The notes beneath the pieces were generated by a model. That model was not told where the DNA came from and ran no database searches. It saw nothing but the letters and a program-made list of their open reading frames with translations. A stretch of DNA of 64,000 nucleotides from Bacillus sp. BHET2 (GTDB lineage Bacteria; Bacillota; Bacilli; Bacillales; Bacillaceae_B): the NCBI RefSeq assembly GCF_005938125.1, contig NZ_VCQN01000001.1, positions 1,426,001-1,490,000 on the forward strand, written 5' to 3'. Of this stretch, positions 8,265 to 17,685 are shown piece by piece (position 1 is the stretch's first letter; each line of letters begins with the position of its first letter). The translations under genes and the position numbers were made by a program.

Positions 8265-9179
8265 TTAAAGTACCGTAACGATGACCATTGCTACGAACAA
8301 GATAGTTAAATAATTTAATGAATAGACAAACATCAGCTTAGACCACTTGATATCGTCTTTCATTTTATAACCTGCCAAACCGAGTGCCAGCCAGCCAATA
8401 TTAAAGGCTGTCGCAAGAACAAAGAAGAAGACTCCAAGGTCCATCAAGAAGAACGGTAATGGCAATAATGCCGCAACCCATGCCACGATATGATGCTTTG
8501 TTGTAGCGAATCCCTTGACTACTGGGAGCATTGGTATATTCGCTGCTCGATATTCTTCCACTCTCTTCATCGCTAATGCGTAGAAATGAGGAGGCTGCCA
8601 GATAAACATCATAAGAAATAGTACCCAAGCAATCGGATCAAGATTTCCATCTACTGCTGCCCAGCCGATTAATGGCGGAACCGCGCCAGAGATACTTCCA
8701 ACGATGGTGTTACTCACATATTTTCTCTTAGACCACATTGTATATAATACAACGTAACTAAATACCCCTACCAGACCGATTACACCTGCAGTGACCGTTG
8801 TCATAAACAACATAATGAGACCCACTGCAATCATGATGAACCCGAGCATCAACGCCTTGGGTCCATTGATTTTGCCTGTTACGGTTGGACGTTCCTTCGT
8901 TCGTTCCATCAAGTGATCAATGTCTCGATCGTATACATTATTAATTGTGCAGGAACCAGCAATAATTAGAGAAGAACCTATCAACGTAAGAAACATTGTA
9001 TCCAGGGAATTTAGAAAGTGTGTATTCGTAAAGTAAAAAGCTAACCACATTCCTGTAAAGGTTGTAATTAAATTAGAATTAACGATACCAATTTTGATGA
9101 GTGCTAAAAAATCCTTCCAAGCAGTTGAAGCTGTCACATCTGCTTTTTCAATGTCTGTCATCATTCGACTATTAGACAT
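8265..9179 (-). CDS. ctaB: Protoheme IX farnesyltransferase (heme O synthase)
   Basis: UbiA-family prenyltransferase of 304 residues that adds a farnesyl group to heme B, the first step to heme A for the caa3 oxidase. Nine hydrophobic segments; the Asp-rich active-site loop NNVYDRDIDHLMERTKERP sits around residues 87-105. I chose the ATG at 9179 because GAGGAGG lies five to seven bases upstream and the resulting N-terminus (MSNSRMMTDIEKADV) fits the family; a longer in-frame version to 9275 would add an unlikely N-terminal helix. It is the first gene of the ctaBCDEF operon and divergent from ctaA. Confidence 0.95.
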   Translation of the reverse strand: MSNSRMMTDIEKADVTASTAWKDFLALIKIGIVNSNLITTFTGMWLAFYFTNTHFLNSLDTMFLTLIGSSLIIAGSCTINNVYDRDIDHLMERTKERPTVTGKINGPKALMLGFIMIAVGLIMLFMTTVTAGVIGLVGVFSYVVLYTMWSKRKYVSNTIVGSISGAVPPLIGWAAVDGNLDPIAWVLFLMMFIWQPPHFYALAMKRVEEYRAANIPMLPVVKGFATTKHHIVAWVAALLPLPFFLMDLGVFFFVLATAFNIGWLALGLAGYKMKDDIKWSKLMFVYSLNYLTILFVAMVIVTVL

Positions 9180-9278
9180 TTTTTTCCTCCTCTCTATAAA
9201 AAGCAAGAGGTACACTGTCACCTCTATACTATATAGGAAATGATTAACTATTTCTATATGCATCTGTAAATTCATTCA

Positions 9279-9307
9279 TAGATAAGAAATAGTATATATG
9301 CTATCAA
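9279..9307 (-). promoter_or_regulatory. Candidate sigma-A promoter for ctaB
   Basis: Minus strand TTGATA, 17-bp spacer, TATCTA, about 100 bp before the ctaB start. Good -35, moderate -10. Confidence 0.4.
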
Positions 9308-9359
9308 TATTATATTAAACCATATATTTTTTCCTTTTTGGGGGAGAATTAGGCAATAA

Positions 9360-9380
9360 TGTGAAGAAATTGTGAAGAAA
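9360..9380 (+). promoter_or_regulatory. Tandem TGTGAAGAAA repeats, possible ResD sites
   Basis: TGTGAAGAAA occurs at 9360-9369 and again at 9371-9380, a period of 11 bp (one helical turn). The motif resembles the TTTGTGAAT-like ResD binding element, and ResD activates ctaA in B. subtilis. The distance to the ctaA promoter (about 170 bp) is large, so assignment is tentative. Confidence 0.35.
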
Positions 9381-9444
9381 GAAAATCGCAGAGAATTCTT
9401 CAAATTTCTACAAACATTTTAATCTCATCATACCATAAAACAGG

Positions 9445-9458
9445 GCTAAGCGCTTACA
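9445..9458. promoter_or_regulatory. cre-like site in the ctaA-ctaB intergenic region
   Basis: GCTAAGCGCTTACA matches 12 of 14 positions of the CcpA operator consensus TGWAARCGYTWNCA. cta genes are under catabolite control in B. subtilis. It lies about 95 bp before the ctaA -35. Confidence 0.4.
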
Positions 9459-9550
9459 GATTTTGTTTTTCATCAAATTAGTCCATCTCTACTATTATTA
9501 TTCACTATAGACTTAATATAAATGCTCATAATTCTGTAACATTTTATCGG

Positions 9551-9579
9551 TTGAGTTTTAGAGACCTTTTATGTATTAT
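9551..9579 (+). promoter_or_regulatory. Sigma-A promoter for ctaA
   Basis: TTGAGT, 17-bp spacer, TATTAT; predicted transcript starts near 9586, about 70 bases before the ctaA start. Confidence 0.6.
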
Positions 9580-9657
9580 CGTAGGGGCATATATATTTTT
9601 CTACTATATTTATTTATAGAAAGTGTGTAGAGTCTATTAATTAAGAAGGTGAATAGA

Positions 9658-10575
9658 TTGCATAAAGGTGTTCACAAAGGATTAAAGTGGCTTTCTGTTC
9701 TAACTACTCTTGGTATGCTATTTGTTCTATTAGGAGGAGCCCTGGTAACGAAAACCGAATCCGGGATGGGCTGCGGGAGGTCTTGGCCACTTTGTAACGG
9801 GCAATTGATTCCAAGTGATATAACGTTTGAGCTTGTTATAGAATTAGCACACCGGGTCGTATCAGGTGGTGTAGGTTTATTAGTAGTTGCATTATCGATT
9901 TGGTCTTGGAGAGCCATCGGGTATAAACGGGAAACGAAACTTCTTGCAGCCCTATCATTCTTTTTCTTGGTCTTGCAAGGACTTATCGGAGCTGCAGCCG
10001 TTTTATGGGGACAATCAGATTTCGTCCTTGCTCTGCATTTCGGTATTTCTCTTATTTCCTTTGCATCCATTTTATTATTGACGCTTCTCATATTTGAAGT
10101 AGATCAGAAATTTGAAGCGAATTCATTGAACATCAATAAGCGTATGAGATTTCATACAGTTGGAGTTACGCTATACAGCTATCTTGTCGTATACACCGGT
10201 GCTTTAGTGAGGCATACGGAGTCAAGCCTTGTTTGTAAAGATTGGCCATTATGCGTCAACTCTTCCCCAGGGCTGCCCACAAATCTGTATGAGTGGATTC
10301 AAATGGGCCACAGGGCTGCTGCTGCTTTCATTTTCATATGGATCGCTTACATTACTTTCATTGCAATTAAAGAACATAAGCAACAGAAAGTGATTTACTG
10401 GGGCTGGATCATTGCTTTTACCCTCGTATGCCTACAAGTGTTTTCAGGTGCGCTTATCGTCTTCACACGACTGAATCTGGCGATAGCCTTGATGCACGCT
10501 TTAATTATTGCATGTCTGTTTGGATTACTCTGTTACCTTAACCTCCTTGCTTCAAGAAGTAAGCGTAGAGAATAG
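9658..10575 (+). CDS. ctaA: Heme A synthase
   Basis: A 305-residue, eight-helix membrane protein (COX15/CtaA family) that oxidises heme O to heme A. Two Cys pairs typical of the Bacillus type are present: GCGRSWPLC in the first outer loop and LVCKDWPLC in the third. Conserved residues include the Glu and His in [25 protein letters not shown] and the late ALMHALI histidine. I prefer the TTG at 9658: AAGAAGGTGA ends five bases upstream, whereas the GTG at 9649 overlaps that site. It is divergent from the ctaB operon and convergent with pycA. Confidence 0.93.
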   Translation: MHKGVHKGLKWLSVLTTLGMLFVLLGGALVTKTESGMGCGRSWPLCNGQLIPSDITFELVIELAHRVVSGGVGLLVVALSIWSWRAIGYKRETKLLAALSFFFLVLQGLIGAAAVLWGQSDFVLALHFGISLISFASILLLTLLIFEVDQKFEANSLNINKRMRFHTVGVTLYSYLVVYTGALVRHTESSLVCKDWPLCVNSSPGLPTNLYEWIQMGHRAAAAFIFIWIAYITFIAIKEHKQQKVIYWGWIIAFTLVCLQVFSGALIVFTRLNLAIALMHALIIACLFGLLCYLNLLASRSKRRE

Positions 10576-10615
10576 AAAAAAAGGATTCCGAGATTTGTCT
10601 CGGAATCCTTTTTTT
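10576..10615. terminator. Bidirectional terminator between ctaA and pycA
   Basis: AAGGATTCCGAGA pairs with TCTCGGAATCCTT (13 bp, loop TTTG), flanked by an A run on the left and a T run on the right. It overlaps the pycA stop codon. Confidence 0.9.
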
Positions 10616-13600
10616 ATGCTTTATTCACTTCAATGAGTAAATCACCAGGACTGATTGCATCTCCATTTTGTACATAAATATCTTTTACCGTTCCTGCAAA
10701 AGGAGCTTGTACGGTCGTTTCCATTTTCATGGCTTCTGTGATCATTAAATGATCTCCCTTTTCAACCGTTTCACCCTTTTCTGTTATAACCTTGATTACG
10801 GTTCCAGGCATGGAAGCACCAATATGACTTTCATTTTTAGCGTCAGCCTTCATTTTCTCAGCAACCGTAGATTTAATGCTTTCATCTTTAATGACGATTT
10901 CGCGAGGCTGTCCATTCAATTCGAAATAAACGATTCGTGTACCGTCTGCCTGAGCTTGGCCCATGGAGACGAGCTTAACAATGAGTGTTTTCCCTGTTTC
11001 AATTTCCACTTCAATTTCTTCACCAAGCCTCATGCCAAACAAGAAGGTTGGTGTATCGAGCACGGAAATGTCTCCGAATTGGTCCATCGTTTGGGCATAT
11101 TCCATAAACACTTTTGGATACAGCGCATATCCCAACGCATCAAAGCTAGTGACTGGACGCTGAAGCTCTTCGAATAACTTCTCTTTAAGGGCTGTGAAAT
11201 CTACATCATCCAGTAGCTCTCCAGGGCGAACGGTTAATGGATTGCGTCCCTTCAAGATAACTTTCTGTAATGCATCTGGGAATCCACCGTGGGGCTGTCC
11301 AAGGTATCCCTCAAATAATTCTACGACCGAATCAGGGAAATCAATTTTTTCTCCTTTTCCAATCACATCTTCTTCTGTTAATTCGTTTTGAACCATGAAT
11401 AATGCCATGTCCCCTACAACTTTAGAAGATGGAGTGACTTTAACAATATCTCCGAAGAGATGATTGACTCTTGCGTACATTTCTTTTACTTCTTCCCAGC
11501 GATGTCCCAATCCAACGGCTTTAGCTTGTTGCTGAAGATTGCTGTATTGTCCCCCTGGCATTTCATGCTTGTATACTTCTGAATGAGGTGACATCATGCC
11601 GCTCTCAAAATCTGTATAGTACTTTCGTATATCTTCCCAGTAGTGAGAAAGTGTTTCCAAGGATGTAATATCTACATTTGGTTCTCTTTCCGTTCCTTTT
11701 AAAGCGTAGTAAAGGGTATTGGCACTCGGTTGAGATGTTAGACCGGACATCGTACTCAGAGCTGTGTCCACAATATCCACACCTGCTTCAACAGCTCTTG
11801 CATATGTGTATATCCCGTTTCCACTCGTATCATGGGTGTGTAAATGGATTGGCAAGTTGACTGTATCTTTCAGTTCTGAGATAAGTCGGTAAGCTGCCTG
11901 TGGCTTGAGGAGTCCCGCCATATCCTTTATCGCTAATATATGGGCTCCGCTTGCTTCTAACTCTCTTGCAAGATTCTTATAGTAATCAATACTATATTTT
12001 GTACGGGTCGGATCATCAATATCGCCCGTATAACAAATGGCTGCCTCAGCAATTTTACCGCTTTGTCTTACAGCATCAATGGCGACTTCCATCCCCTTTA
12101 CCCAGTTTAAACTGTCAAATATCCTAAAGACGTCAATGCCGGCAAATGCTGATTTCTCCACGAATTCCCTAATAACATTATCAGGATAGTTCTTATATCC
12201 AACGGCATTCGAAGCTCTCAGGAGCATTTGGAAAAGGACATTTGGAATTCGTTCCCTCATTGTTAATAATCGATTCCATGGATCTTCCTTTAGGAAACGG
12301 TACGCTACATCAAATGTTGCGCCTCCCCACATTTCGTAAGAAAACATATCCGGAAGTAACTGGGAAGTAGGTTCCGCTATCTGCTTGAGATCATTGGTCC
12401 TAACCCGGGTAGCCAGCAGGGATTGATGGGCATCCCGGAATGTCGTATCAGTTAATAATACTGAGTTCTGTTCTTTCACCCAATTAACCAGTCCCTCTGC
12501 TCCATGCTGATCCAAGATTTGTTTGGTACCAGGTTTGAACTCCTTTTTCACATCAATGGACGGTACTCTCGGCTTTTGGAACACGGGCTTTTTCTTCTGC
12601 TCAATTCCCGGGAAACCATTGACGGTTACATTTCCGATATACGCAAGCATCTTCGTTCCCCTGTCTTTACGTTTTGGGAAAATGAAGAGCTCAGGAGTAG
12701 TGTCGATAAAGGATGTATCGTACTGACCCGAAATGAAATTTTCATGCTTTACGACATTTTCCAGAAACGGAATGTTCGTCTTGATGCCACGAATTCTAAA
12801 TTCTTGGAGATTTCTGACCATTTTGGATGCAGCTTGGTCAAATGTAAGTGCCCACGTAGAAAGCTTAACAAGCAGAGAATCATAATAGGGTGTAATGACC
12901 GCTCCCTGAAATCCGTTACCAGCATCAAGGCGTACGCCAAATCCGCCTCCAGAGCGATATGCCATTATCTTTCCGGTGTCTGGCATGAAATTATTTAATG
13001 GATCCTCTGTGGTAACACGGGATTGAATCGCAAATCCATTCGTTCTGATGTTATCCTGAAGAGGAATCCCAAGCTTTTCACTATGGAGGGCATGTCCTTC
13101 TGCAAGCATTAATTGAGATTGGACGATATCTACCCCAGTTACCATTTCAGTAATAGTATGTTCCACTTGAACACGCGGGTTCACTTCGATGAAATAGAAT
13201 TGATTATTAGCAACTAAGAATTCTACAGTTCCGGCATTCACGTATTTCACATTATCCATCAATCTTACTGCAGCTTCGCAAATATCCTCTCTCAACTGAT
13301 CAGTTAAAGAAACCGATGGAGCAATTTCAACTACTTTTTGGTGACGTCTTTGGATTGAGCAATCACGTTCATATAGATGAACAATGTTTCCGTCTTCATC
13401 TCCAAGAATCTGTACTTCAATGTGCTTAGGATTCTCCACAAACTTCTCAACATATATTTCATCGTTCCCAAATGCTGCTTTAGCTTCAGATTTCGCACGC
13501 TCATAAGCTTCCTTAAGACTTTCCAGGTTGCGGACAATACGCATTCCACGTCCTCCACCACCTAATGAAGCTTTAATGATGATCGGAAATCCATGGTCTT

Positions 13601-14054
13601 TCCCGAAGCTAATGACCTCTTCTAGTGTCTCTACAGGTCCATCCGTCCCGGGAATGACCGGAATATTCGCAAGTTGTGCCTGATGACGTGCTTTCACTTT
13701 GTCACCAAACATATTTAAATGCTCTGAGTGTGGTCCTACAAAGGTGATTCCTTCTTCTTCACATCGTCTCGCAAAATGAATATTTTCCGATAAAAAGCCA
13801 TAACCGGGATGGATGGCATCGACGTCTGCAGTCTTAGCAATCCGAATGATCCCCTCTATATCTAAATAAGCATCAATAGGTTTTTTCCCTTCTCCTATTA
13901 TATAAGCTTCATCTGCTTTATAACGGTGATACGAACCTGAATCTTCCTTACTATAGATCGCAACGGTCCTAATATTAAGTTCTGTACAGGCACGGAATAC
14001 TCTGATGGCAATTTCGCCGCGATTTGCTACTAGTACTTTTTTAATTTTCTTCAA
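10614..14054 (-). CDS. pycA: Pyruvate carboxylase
   Basis: The 1146-residue biotin enzyme that makes oxaloacetate from pyruvate and bicarbonate with ATP. Domains in order: biotin carboxylase (about 1-455, with the ATP-grasp glycine loop GGGGRGMRIV near 165 and EVNPRVQVEHTITE near 291), carboxyltransferase (about 530-810, starting LLTDTTFRDAHQS and with a metal-binding LPIHLHTHDTSG block), a central linker domain, and the C-terminal biotinyl domain where Lys1110 in the EAMKMET motif carries biotin. Length matches B. subtilis PycA. It stands between ctaA and ftsW as in that species. It is a single-gene unit. In B. subtilis PycA is bound by DarB, which is also in this window. Confidence 0.97.
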   Translation of the reverse strand: MKKIKKVLVANRGEIAIRVFRACTELNIRTVAIYSKEDSGSYHRYKADEAYIIGEGKKPIDAYLDIEGIIRIAKTADVDAIHPGYGFLSENIHFARRCEEEGITFVGPHSEHLNMFGDKVKARHQAQLANIPVIPGTDGPVETLEEVISFGKDHGFPIIIKASLGGGGRGMRIVRNLESLKEAYERAKSEAKAAFGNDEIYVEKFVENPKHIEVQILGDEDGNIVHLYERDCSIQRRHQKVVEIAPSVSLTDQLREDICEAAVRLMDNVKYVNAGTVEFLVANNQFYFIEVNPRVQVEHTITEMVTGVDIVQSQLMLAEGHALHSEKLGIPLQDNIRTNGFAIQSRVTTEDPLNNFMPDTGKIMAYRSGGGFGVRLDAGNGFQGAVITPYYDSLLVKLSTWALTFDQAASKMVRNLQEFRIRGIKTNIPFLENVVKHENFISGQYDTSFIDTTPELFIFPKRKDRGTKMLAYIGNVTVNGFPGIEQKKKPVFQKPRVPSIDVKKEFKPGTKQILDQHGAEGLVNWVKEQNSVLLTDTTFRDAHQSLLATRVRTNDLKQIAEPTSQLLPDMFSYEMWGGATFDVAYRFLKEDPWNRLLTMRERIPNVLFQMLLRASNAVGYKNYPDNVIREFVEKSAFAGIDVFRIFDSLNWVKGMEVAIDAVRQSGKIAEAAICYTGDIDDPTRTKYSIDYYKNLARELEASGAHILAIKDMAGLLKPQAAYRLISELKDTVNLPIHLHTHDTSGNGIYTYARAVEAGVDIVDTALSTMSGLTSQPSANTLYYALKGTEREPNVDITSLETLSHYWEDIRKYYTDFESGMMSPHSEVYKHEMPGGQYSNLQQQAKAVGLGHRWEEVKEMYARVNHLFGDIVKVTPSSKVVGDMALFMVQNELTEEDVIGKGEKIDFPDSVVELFEGYLGQPHGGFPDALQKVILKGRNPLTVRPGELLDDVDFTALKEKLFEELQRPVTSFDALGYALYPKVFMEYAQTMDQFGDISVLDTPTFLFGMRLGEEIEVEIETGKTLIVKLVSMGQAQADGTRIVYFELNGQPREIVIKDESIKSTVAEKMKADAKNESHIGASMPGTVIKVITEKGETVEKGDHLMITEAMKMETTVQAPFAGTVKDIYVQNGDAISPGDLLIEVNKA

Positions 14055-14108
14055 TACTCTCTCTCCTTTTGGCTATTCATGATTGATTTTCCTTTATTGA
14101 AGTCTATG

Positions 14109-14160
14109 AAAAAAGGGCTGACCCGAAAGATAATTAGAAGTATCTTAGGGGGCAGACCCT
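14109..14160 (-). terminator. Probable terminator after ftsW
   Basis: Minus strand: an imperfect long stem (GGGTCTGCCCC against GGGTCAGCCC, then AAGATA against TATCTT) followed by TTTTTT, downstream of ftsW and upstream of pycA. Confidence 0.6.
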
Positions 14161-14194
14161 AGACTTAGAGTTTTAGATACTCTATCAAAGTGAC

Positions 14195-15412
14195 CTACAT
14201 TTTTACACCATATATTTTTTTGCTATTATCCATATTCTCCGAAGGAAAGCCATTTTCCTTCTTTGTTTTATATTTTTCTTCATATTTTACGAACATCGAC
14301 ACATTTACAAGGACACCCATCGACAAAGATAGCACCAAGAGGGAAGACCCTCCGTAACTGATGAATGGTAGGGGGACTCCTGTGATCGGAATTAATCCCG
14401 ATACCCCTCCCAGATTGATAAATGCCTGAATCCCGATCATACATGAAATGCCGATGGCAAGCATCGTTCCGAAGGGATCCTGACATTTCACGCCTGTATA
14501 GATCCCTCTGAGGACGATATAAGACAATCCGAGTATGACAAAGCTTACTCCAAATACACCCAGCTCTTCAGCAATAATGGCCATAATAAAATCGGTTTGT
14601 GGCTCAGGTAGATAGCCCAGCTTCTGCACACTTTGTCCCAAACCAAGCCCCTTCACCCCGCCTGAACCTATGGCAAGGTAGGAGTTCACCAAGTGATACC
14701 CCTCTCCCTGTGCATATTTGAACGGGGAAAGATAGGCTTCAATCCTGCTAAGTCTTTCTTCAGTAAAGATAAAGCCTCTTGCCAAATAAATGACCGGGGA
14801 AAGAGCAATAAAGAACCCCACCCCTAAGCCCCCAAGCTTAAAGAATGTTTTGAAACTAATCCCTGAGCATGAGATGACAATCGCTCCAATCGCAAAAATG
14901 ATGGCAGCTGTCCCAAAGTCAGGCTCCAGAAATACCAAGAAACAAATAAAGCCCAGAAACAGTAATGGTGGTGCCAAGCCTTTATTGAAGTCATCTATGT
15001 ATGCTTGTTTCTTGGAATATACTGATCCAAGGTAAATAATGACGGCAAGCTTTGCGAATTCCGATGGCTGAATTGGCATGAAGCCTAGGTTGATCCAACT
15101 TTTGGCGTTATTTACTTCATAACCGAATAAATGAACCCCTATTAATAAGCCAATGATCATGATCATAAGTCCTTTGATGATTTTATTCACCTGGAAGGCT
15201 TTGTACGGAAACCATGCTGCAATCGTAAATGCACTGAAACCGATGATGATATTAAGCATCTGCCGCTTATAAAAGTGGTCACTATCCCATCCGAATCGTT
15301 CCACAGCCATCACCATACTTGCACTATAAATCATAACAAGACCAAACAAACAAAGAAATACGTATACAGCGATCAACGAATAGTCATAGGACTTTGCAAT
15401 TTTTTTAATCAT
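14195..15412 (-). CDS. ftsW: Peptidoglycan glycosyltransferase FtsW
   Basis: A SEDS-family membrane protein of 405 residues that polymerises lipid II at the division septum with a partner class B PBP. Ten hydrophobic segments are recognisable. Family motifs: NNAKSWINLGFMPIQPSEFAK (about residues 103-123), FLEPDFGTA (about 160-168, containing the conserved catalytic-region Asp), EGYHLVNSYLAIGSGG and PLPFISYGGSSLL near the C-terminus. I took the ATG at 15412, nine bases after AAGGG, rather than the TTG directly after that site. It follows ylaN, as in B. subtilis. Confidence 0.93.
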   Translation of the reverse strand: MIKKIAKSYDYSLIAVYVFLCLFGLVMIYSASMVMAVERFGWDSDHFYKRQMLNIIIGFSAFTIAAWFPYKAFQVNKIIKGLMIMIIGLLIGVHLFGYEVNNAKSWINLGFMPIQPSEFAKLAVIIYLGSVYSKKQAYIDDFNKGLAPPLLFLGFICFLVFLEPDFGTAAIIFAIGAIVISCSGISFKTFFKLGGLGVGFFIALSPVIYLARGFIFTEERLSRIEAYLSPFKYAQGEGYHLVNSYLAIGSGGVKGLGLGQSVQKLGYLPEPQTDFIMAIIAEELGVFGVSFVILGLSYIVLRGIYTGVKCQDPFGTMLAIGISCMIGIQAFINLGGVSGLIPITGVPLPFISYGGSSLLVLSLSMGVLVNVSMFVKYEEKYKTKKENGFPSENMDNSKKIYGVKM

Positions 15413-15525
15413 GACATTCAACCCTTTTTCTCTTATATCATTTTAATACAACGTAATTATTCAGAATCGTTAACAAAAAAACTCAAACAACAGGTCTATG
15501 CAGTGTTTGAGTTGTCATGACTATT

Positions 15526-15807
15526 TTACTTTTTTGTAGATGCTTCATGAAGGGCAGAAAGTTGTCTTTCTAAAGAATCTATCAGTTCTTTTCCATCTTG
15601 ATCATCTACCAGCCCTAAACGGACTGCAAATTCTATTTCACGAGATAATCCGAACATTTGGGTATCCAATACTTCCTCATAAAGAGGGCATTGGGGCATC
15701 GTTAAATTATCCATTTGCACCTTAATAAGTTGTAAAATTTTCTCTGCGTCGGCCTTTAAAAGTTCATAGGCTTTTTCTCGATGATTAATTGTCATTTCTG
15801 ACGCCAC
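15526..15807 (-). CDS. ylaN: YlaN family protein
   Basis: A 93-residue all-helical cytosolic protein nearly identical in its core to B. subtilis YlaN: the block [19 protein letters not shown] (about residues 31-49) and [18 protein letters not shown] are unchanged. YlaN is needed under iron limitation in Bacillus and Staphylococcus; recent work describes it as an Fe(II)-binding protein that relieves Fur repression. The start is GTG after GGGGGGATCACT. It is 114 bp upstream of ftsW and may be transcribed with it. Confidence 0.92.
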   Translation of the reverse strand: MASEMTINHREKAYELLKADAEKILQLIKVQMDNLTMPQCPLYEEVLDTQMFGLSREIEFAVRLGLVDDQDGKELIDSLERQLSALHEASTKK

Positions 15808-16045
15808 AGTGATCCCCCCATTCCGAACAAATAGCTTTCCTGTCTTAAAATTTTATCGTTAAATCGCAGAAATTGCAAGAAAAATAAGTGTTTTCCACTG
15901 GATTCAATGACAGAATTTCGAATAATATTTGTAGGAGGATCTTTTTCCGATTTTTATCAGCTCATTCCTTTTTCTTCTGATGTTATTATAGATATACAGT
16001 CAATTTCCTCAATCAGCACTATATATCGGTGTCAACGCTTTCCCA

Positions 16046-16978
16046 TTAAAATATACTCCATGAATATTCTTCACTAAGCATTTCAAGCAACTTTAATCCA
16101 GCGCTGCTATTTCCGACATCATCCAATGCTGGCCCAAAGATCCCAATTCCGCACTTACCGGGAACGGCTCCCATAATTCCTCCTGATACGCCACTCTTTG
16201 CAGGTATCCCGATTTTAATGGCGAACTCACCTGATGTATTATACATTCCACATGTTACCATGAATGTTTTACAGACTCTTGCTACATCCCTGGTAATGAT
16301 TTCTCTTCCACTTTCAGGATCTACACCGTCATTCGCAAATACGGCCCCCATCTTTGCAAGATCTACACAGCTCATTTCCACTGCGCATTGCTTTGTATAG
16401 AGGACAAGTAAATCTTCTACATTCCCTGTAATCACTCCATGCTGCTTCATGAAATAACATAAAGATCTGTTTAAGTGTGCTGTTTGCAATTCTGAATAGG
16501 CTACATCCTCATTATAAGAGACTGTATCGCCGGTCATATGGTTGATGAATTCAATTAGCCGTTGCCACTTTTCCATACCTGTGTTTCCCTTGATCATATT
16601 CGTCACGGCCAGTGCGCCGGCATTGATCATCGGATTTAGGGGCTTTGATGGTTTATGGGTTTCAAGTTTTGCAATGGAATTAAACGGATCCCCGGTCGGT
16701 TCCATCCCTACCTTCGAAAAGACATACTCCTCCCCGTAATCCATCAGCACAAGAGCAAGGGTAATGACCTTCGATACACTTTGTAACGTGAATTTTTTTA
16801 AATGATCACCTGCATAGCAAGAGCTGTTATCTAATGTGTAAATACTAATCGCCAAGTCAGTGGGATTTTGATCCCTTAGTGCAGGTATATACTCTGCCAC
16901 TCTGCCTTCCGCTGCAAAAGGTCTAGCCCGTTCAACCAACTCTGCCAACAGTTCTTGTGTTTTTATCATTCTAAACAT
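16046..16978 (-). CDS. glsA: Glutaminase (YlaM/GlsA type)
   Basis: A 310-residue enzyme of the beta-lactamase-like glutaminase family, converting glutamine to glutamate and ammonia. The active-site Ser-X-X-Lys is in [14 protein letters not shown] (about residues 63-76); [17 protein letters not shown] and the C-terminal [19 protein letters not shown] glycine-rich motif are both diagnostic. Two in-frame starts (16978 and 16969) flank the AAGGAG site unevenly, so the N-terminus is uncertain by three residues. Placement between ylaN and ylaL equals ylaM in B. subtilis. Confidence 0.93.
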   Translation of the reverse strand: MFRMIKTQELLAELVERARPFAAEGRVAEYIPALRDQNPTDLAISIYTLDNSSCYAGDHLKKFTLQSVSKVITLALVLMDYGEEYVFSKVGMEPTGDPFNSIAKLETHKPSKPLNPMINAGALAVTNMIKGNTGMEKWQRLIEFINHMTGDTVSYNEDVAYSELQTAHLNRSLCYFMKQHGVITGNVEDLLVLYTKQCAVEMSCVDLAKMGAVFANDGVDPESGREIITRDVARVCKTFMVTCGMYNTSGEFAIKIGIPAKSGVSGGIMGAVPGKCGIGIFGPALDDVGNSSAGLKLLEMLSEEYSWSIF

Positions 16979-17109
16979 CAGCTCCTTCTGTCCTACCTAT
17001 AGTTTCCCTAATTTCCTCCTTTAAAAACGCTGTAAATGCTTTCATCCATATGTGACAAACCCAATAAGAACATTTATACTGTTAGTAACAGCGAGAGGAG
17101 GAATCTGAA

Positions 17110-17607
17110 GTGGAAAGTATTGTACCTATAAAAGGAAAAGTGAAATTCACCATAACATTGGATGCCGGTGTTTGGATATTTGATGATCGTAAAGTGGATT
17201 TAACTACATATTTCGAGGAAACGCATGAACCCGTTGACGAGTTAGAAGAATATACAAAGGCCGTTTCGAAGCATTGGTCCAGAGAAATTCAAGAGGGCGC
17301 CACATATCCCCCTACACTTAAAACAGAAAAAAAATATGAAAAAGAAAAGATCCTAAATGGAACGTTCGCTATTCCATTAGCCCCTTTTCTTATTAATGCT
17401 GAACCTTTCGAAGAAGCCACTACCATTGTGATCGAAACCGAAACCACGGAACATCCCATTGATCTCGCCCAGTCAGATCAGCTTTTAATTGGATTCTCGA
17501 AAGAAGGGAAACCTTTAAAGGAAAATGGTCCTGTTCATATTTATTTCAAAGATGGATCAAATAGAGAAAACCCTATTACCAATGTAAGAGCGTTCCGCGT
17601 GGAATAA
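17110..17607 (+). CDS. ylaL: YlaL-like protein of unknown function
   Basis: A 165-residue soluble, acidic protein with no signal peptide, membrane helix or known catalytic motif that I recognise. It has an N-terminal beta-rich segment (KGKVKFTITLDAGVWIFDDRKVDL, quoted only to the first strand pair) and a charged middle part rich in Glu and Lys. The GTG start is preceded by GAGGAGGAATCT. It is divergent from glsA and convergent with phoH, the position of ylaL in B. subtilis; the name rests on this position and on length. Some databases label the family a peptidyl-prolyl isomerase, which I cannot support from the sequence. Confidence 0.7.
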   Translation: MESIVPIKGKVKFTITLDAGVWIFDDRKVDLTTYFEETHEPVDELEEYTKAVSKHWSREIQEGATYPPTLKTEKKYEKEKILNGTFAIPLAPFLINAEPFEEATTIVIETETTEHPIDLAQSDQLLIGFSKEGKPLKENGPVHIYFKDGSNRENPITNVRAFRVE

Positions 17608-17612
17608 AGGGT

Positions 17613-17655
17613 ATGAAAAAACCGGTTCAGGAACCCCTGAACCGGTTTTTTCATA
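17613..17655. terminator. Bidirectional terminator between ylaL and phoH
   Basis: AAAAAACCGGTTCAGG pairs with CCTGAACCGGTTTTTT around a short loop; suits both converging genes. Confidence 0.9.
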
Positions 17656-17685
17656 CGTTATAAATGTGTTTCTTATCCACCCGCG

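Noticed and set aside
15900..15960. Strong GTAGGAGGATC ribosome-like site between ylaN and glsA
   Set aside because: No ATG, GTG or TTG at a usable distance and no open frame on the plus strand.
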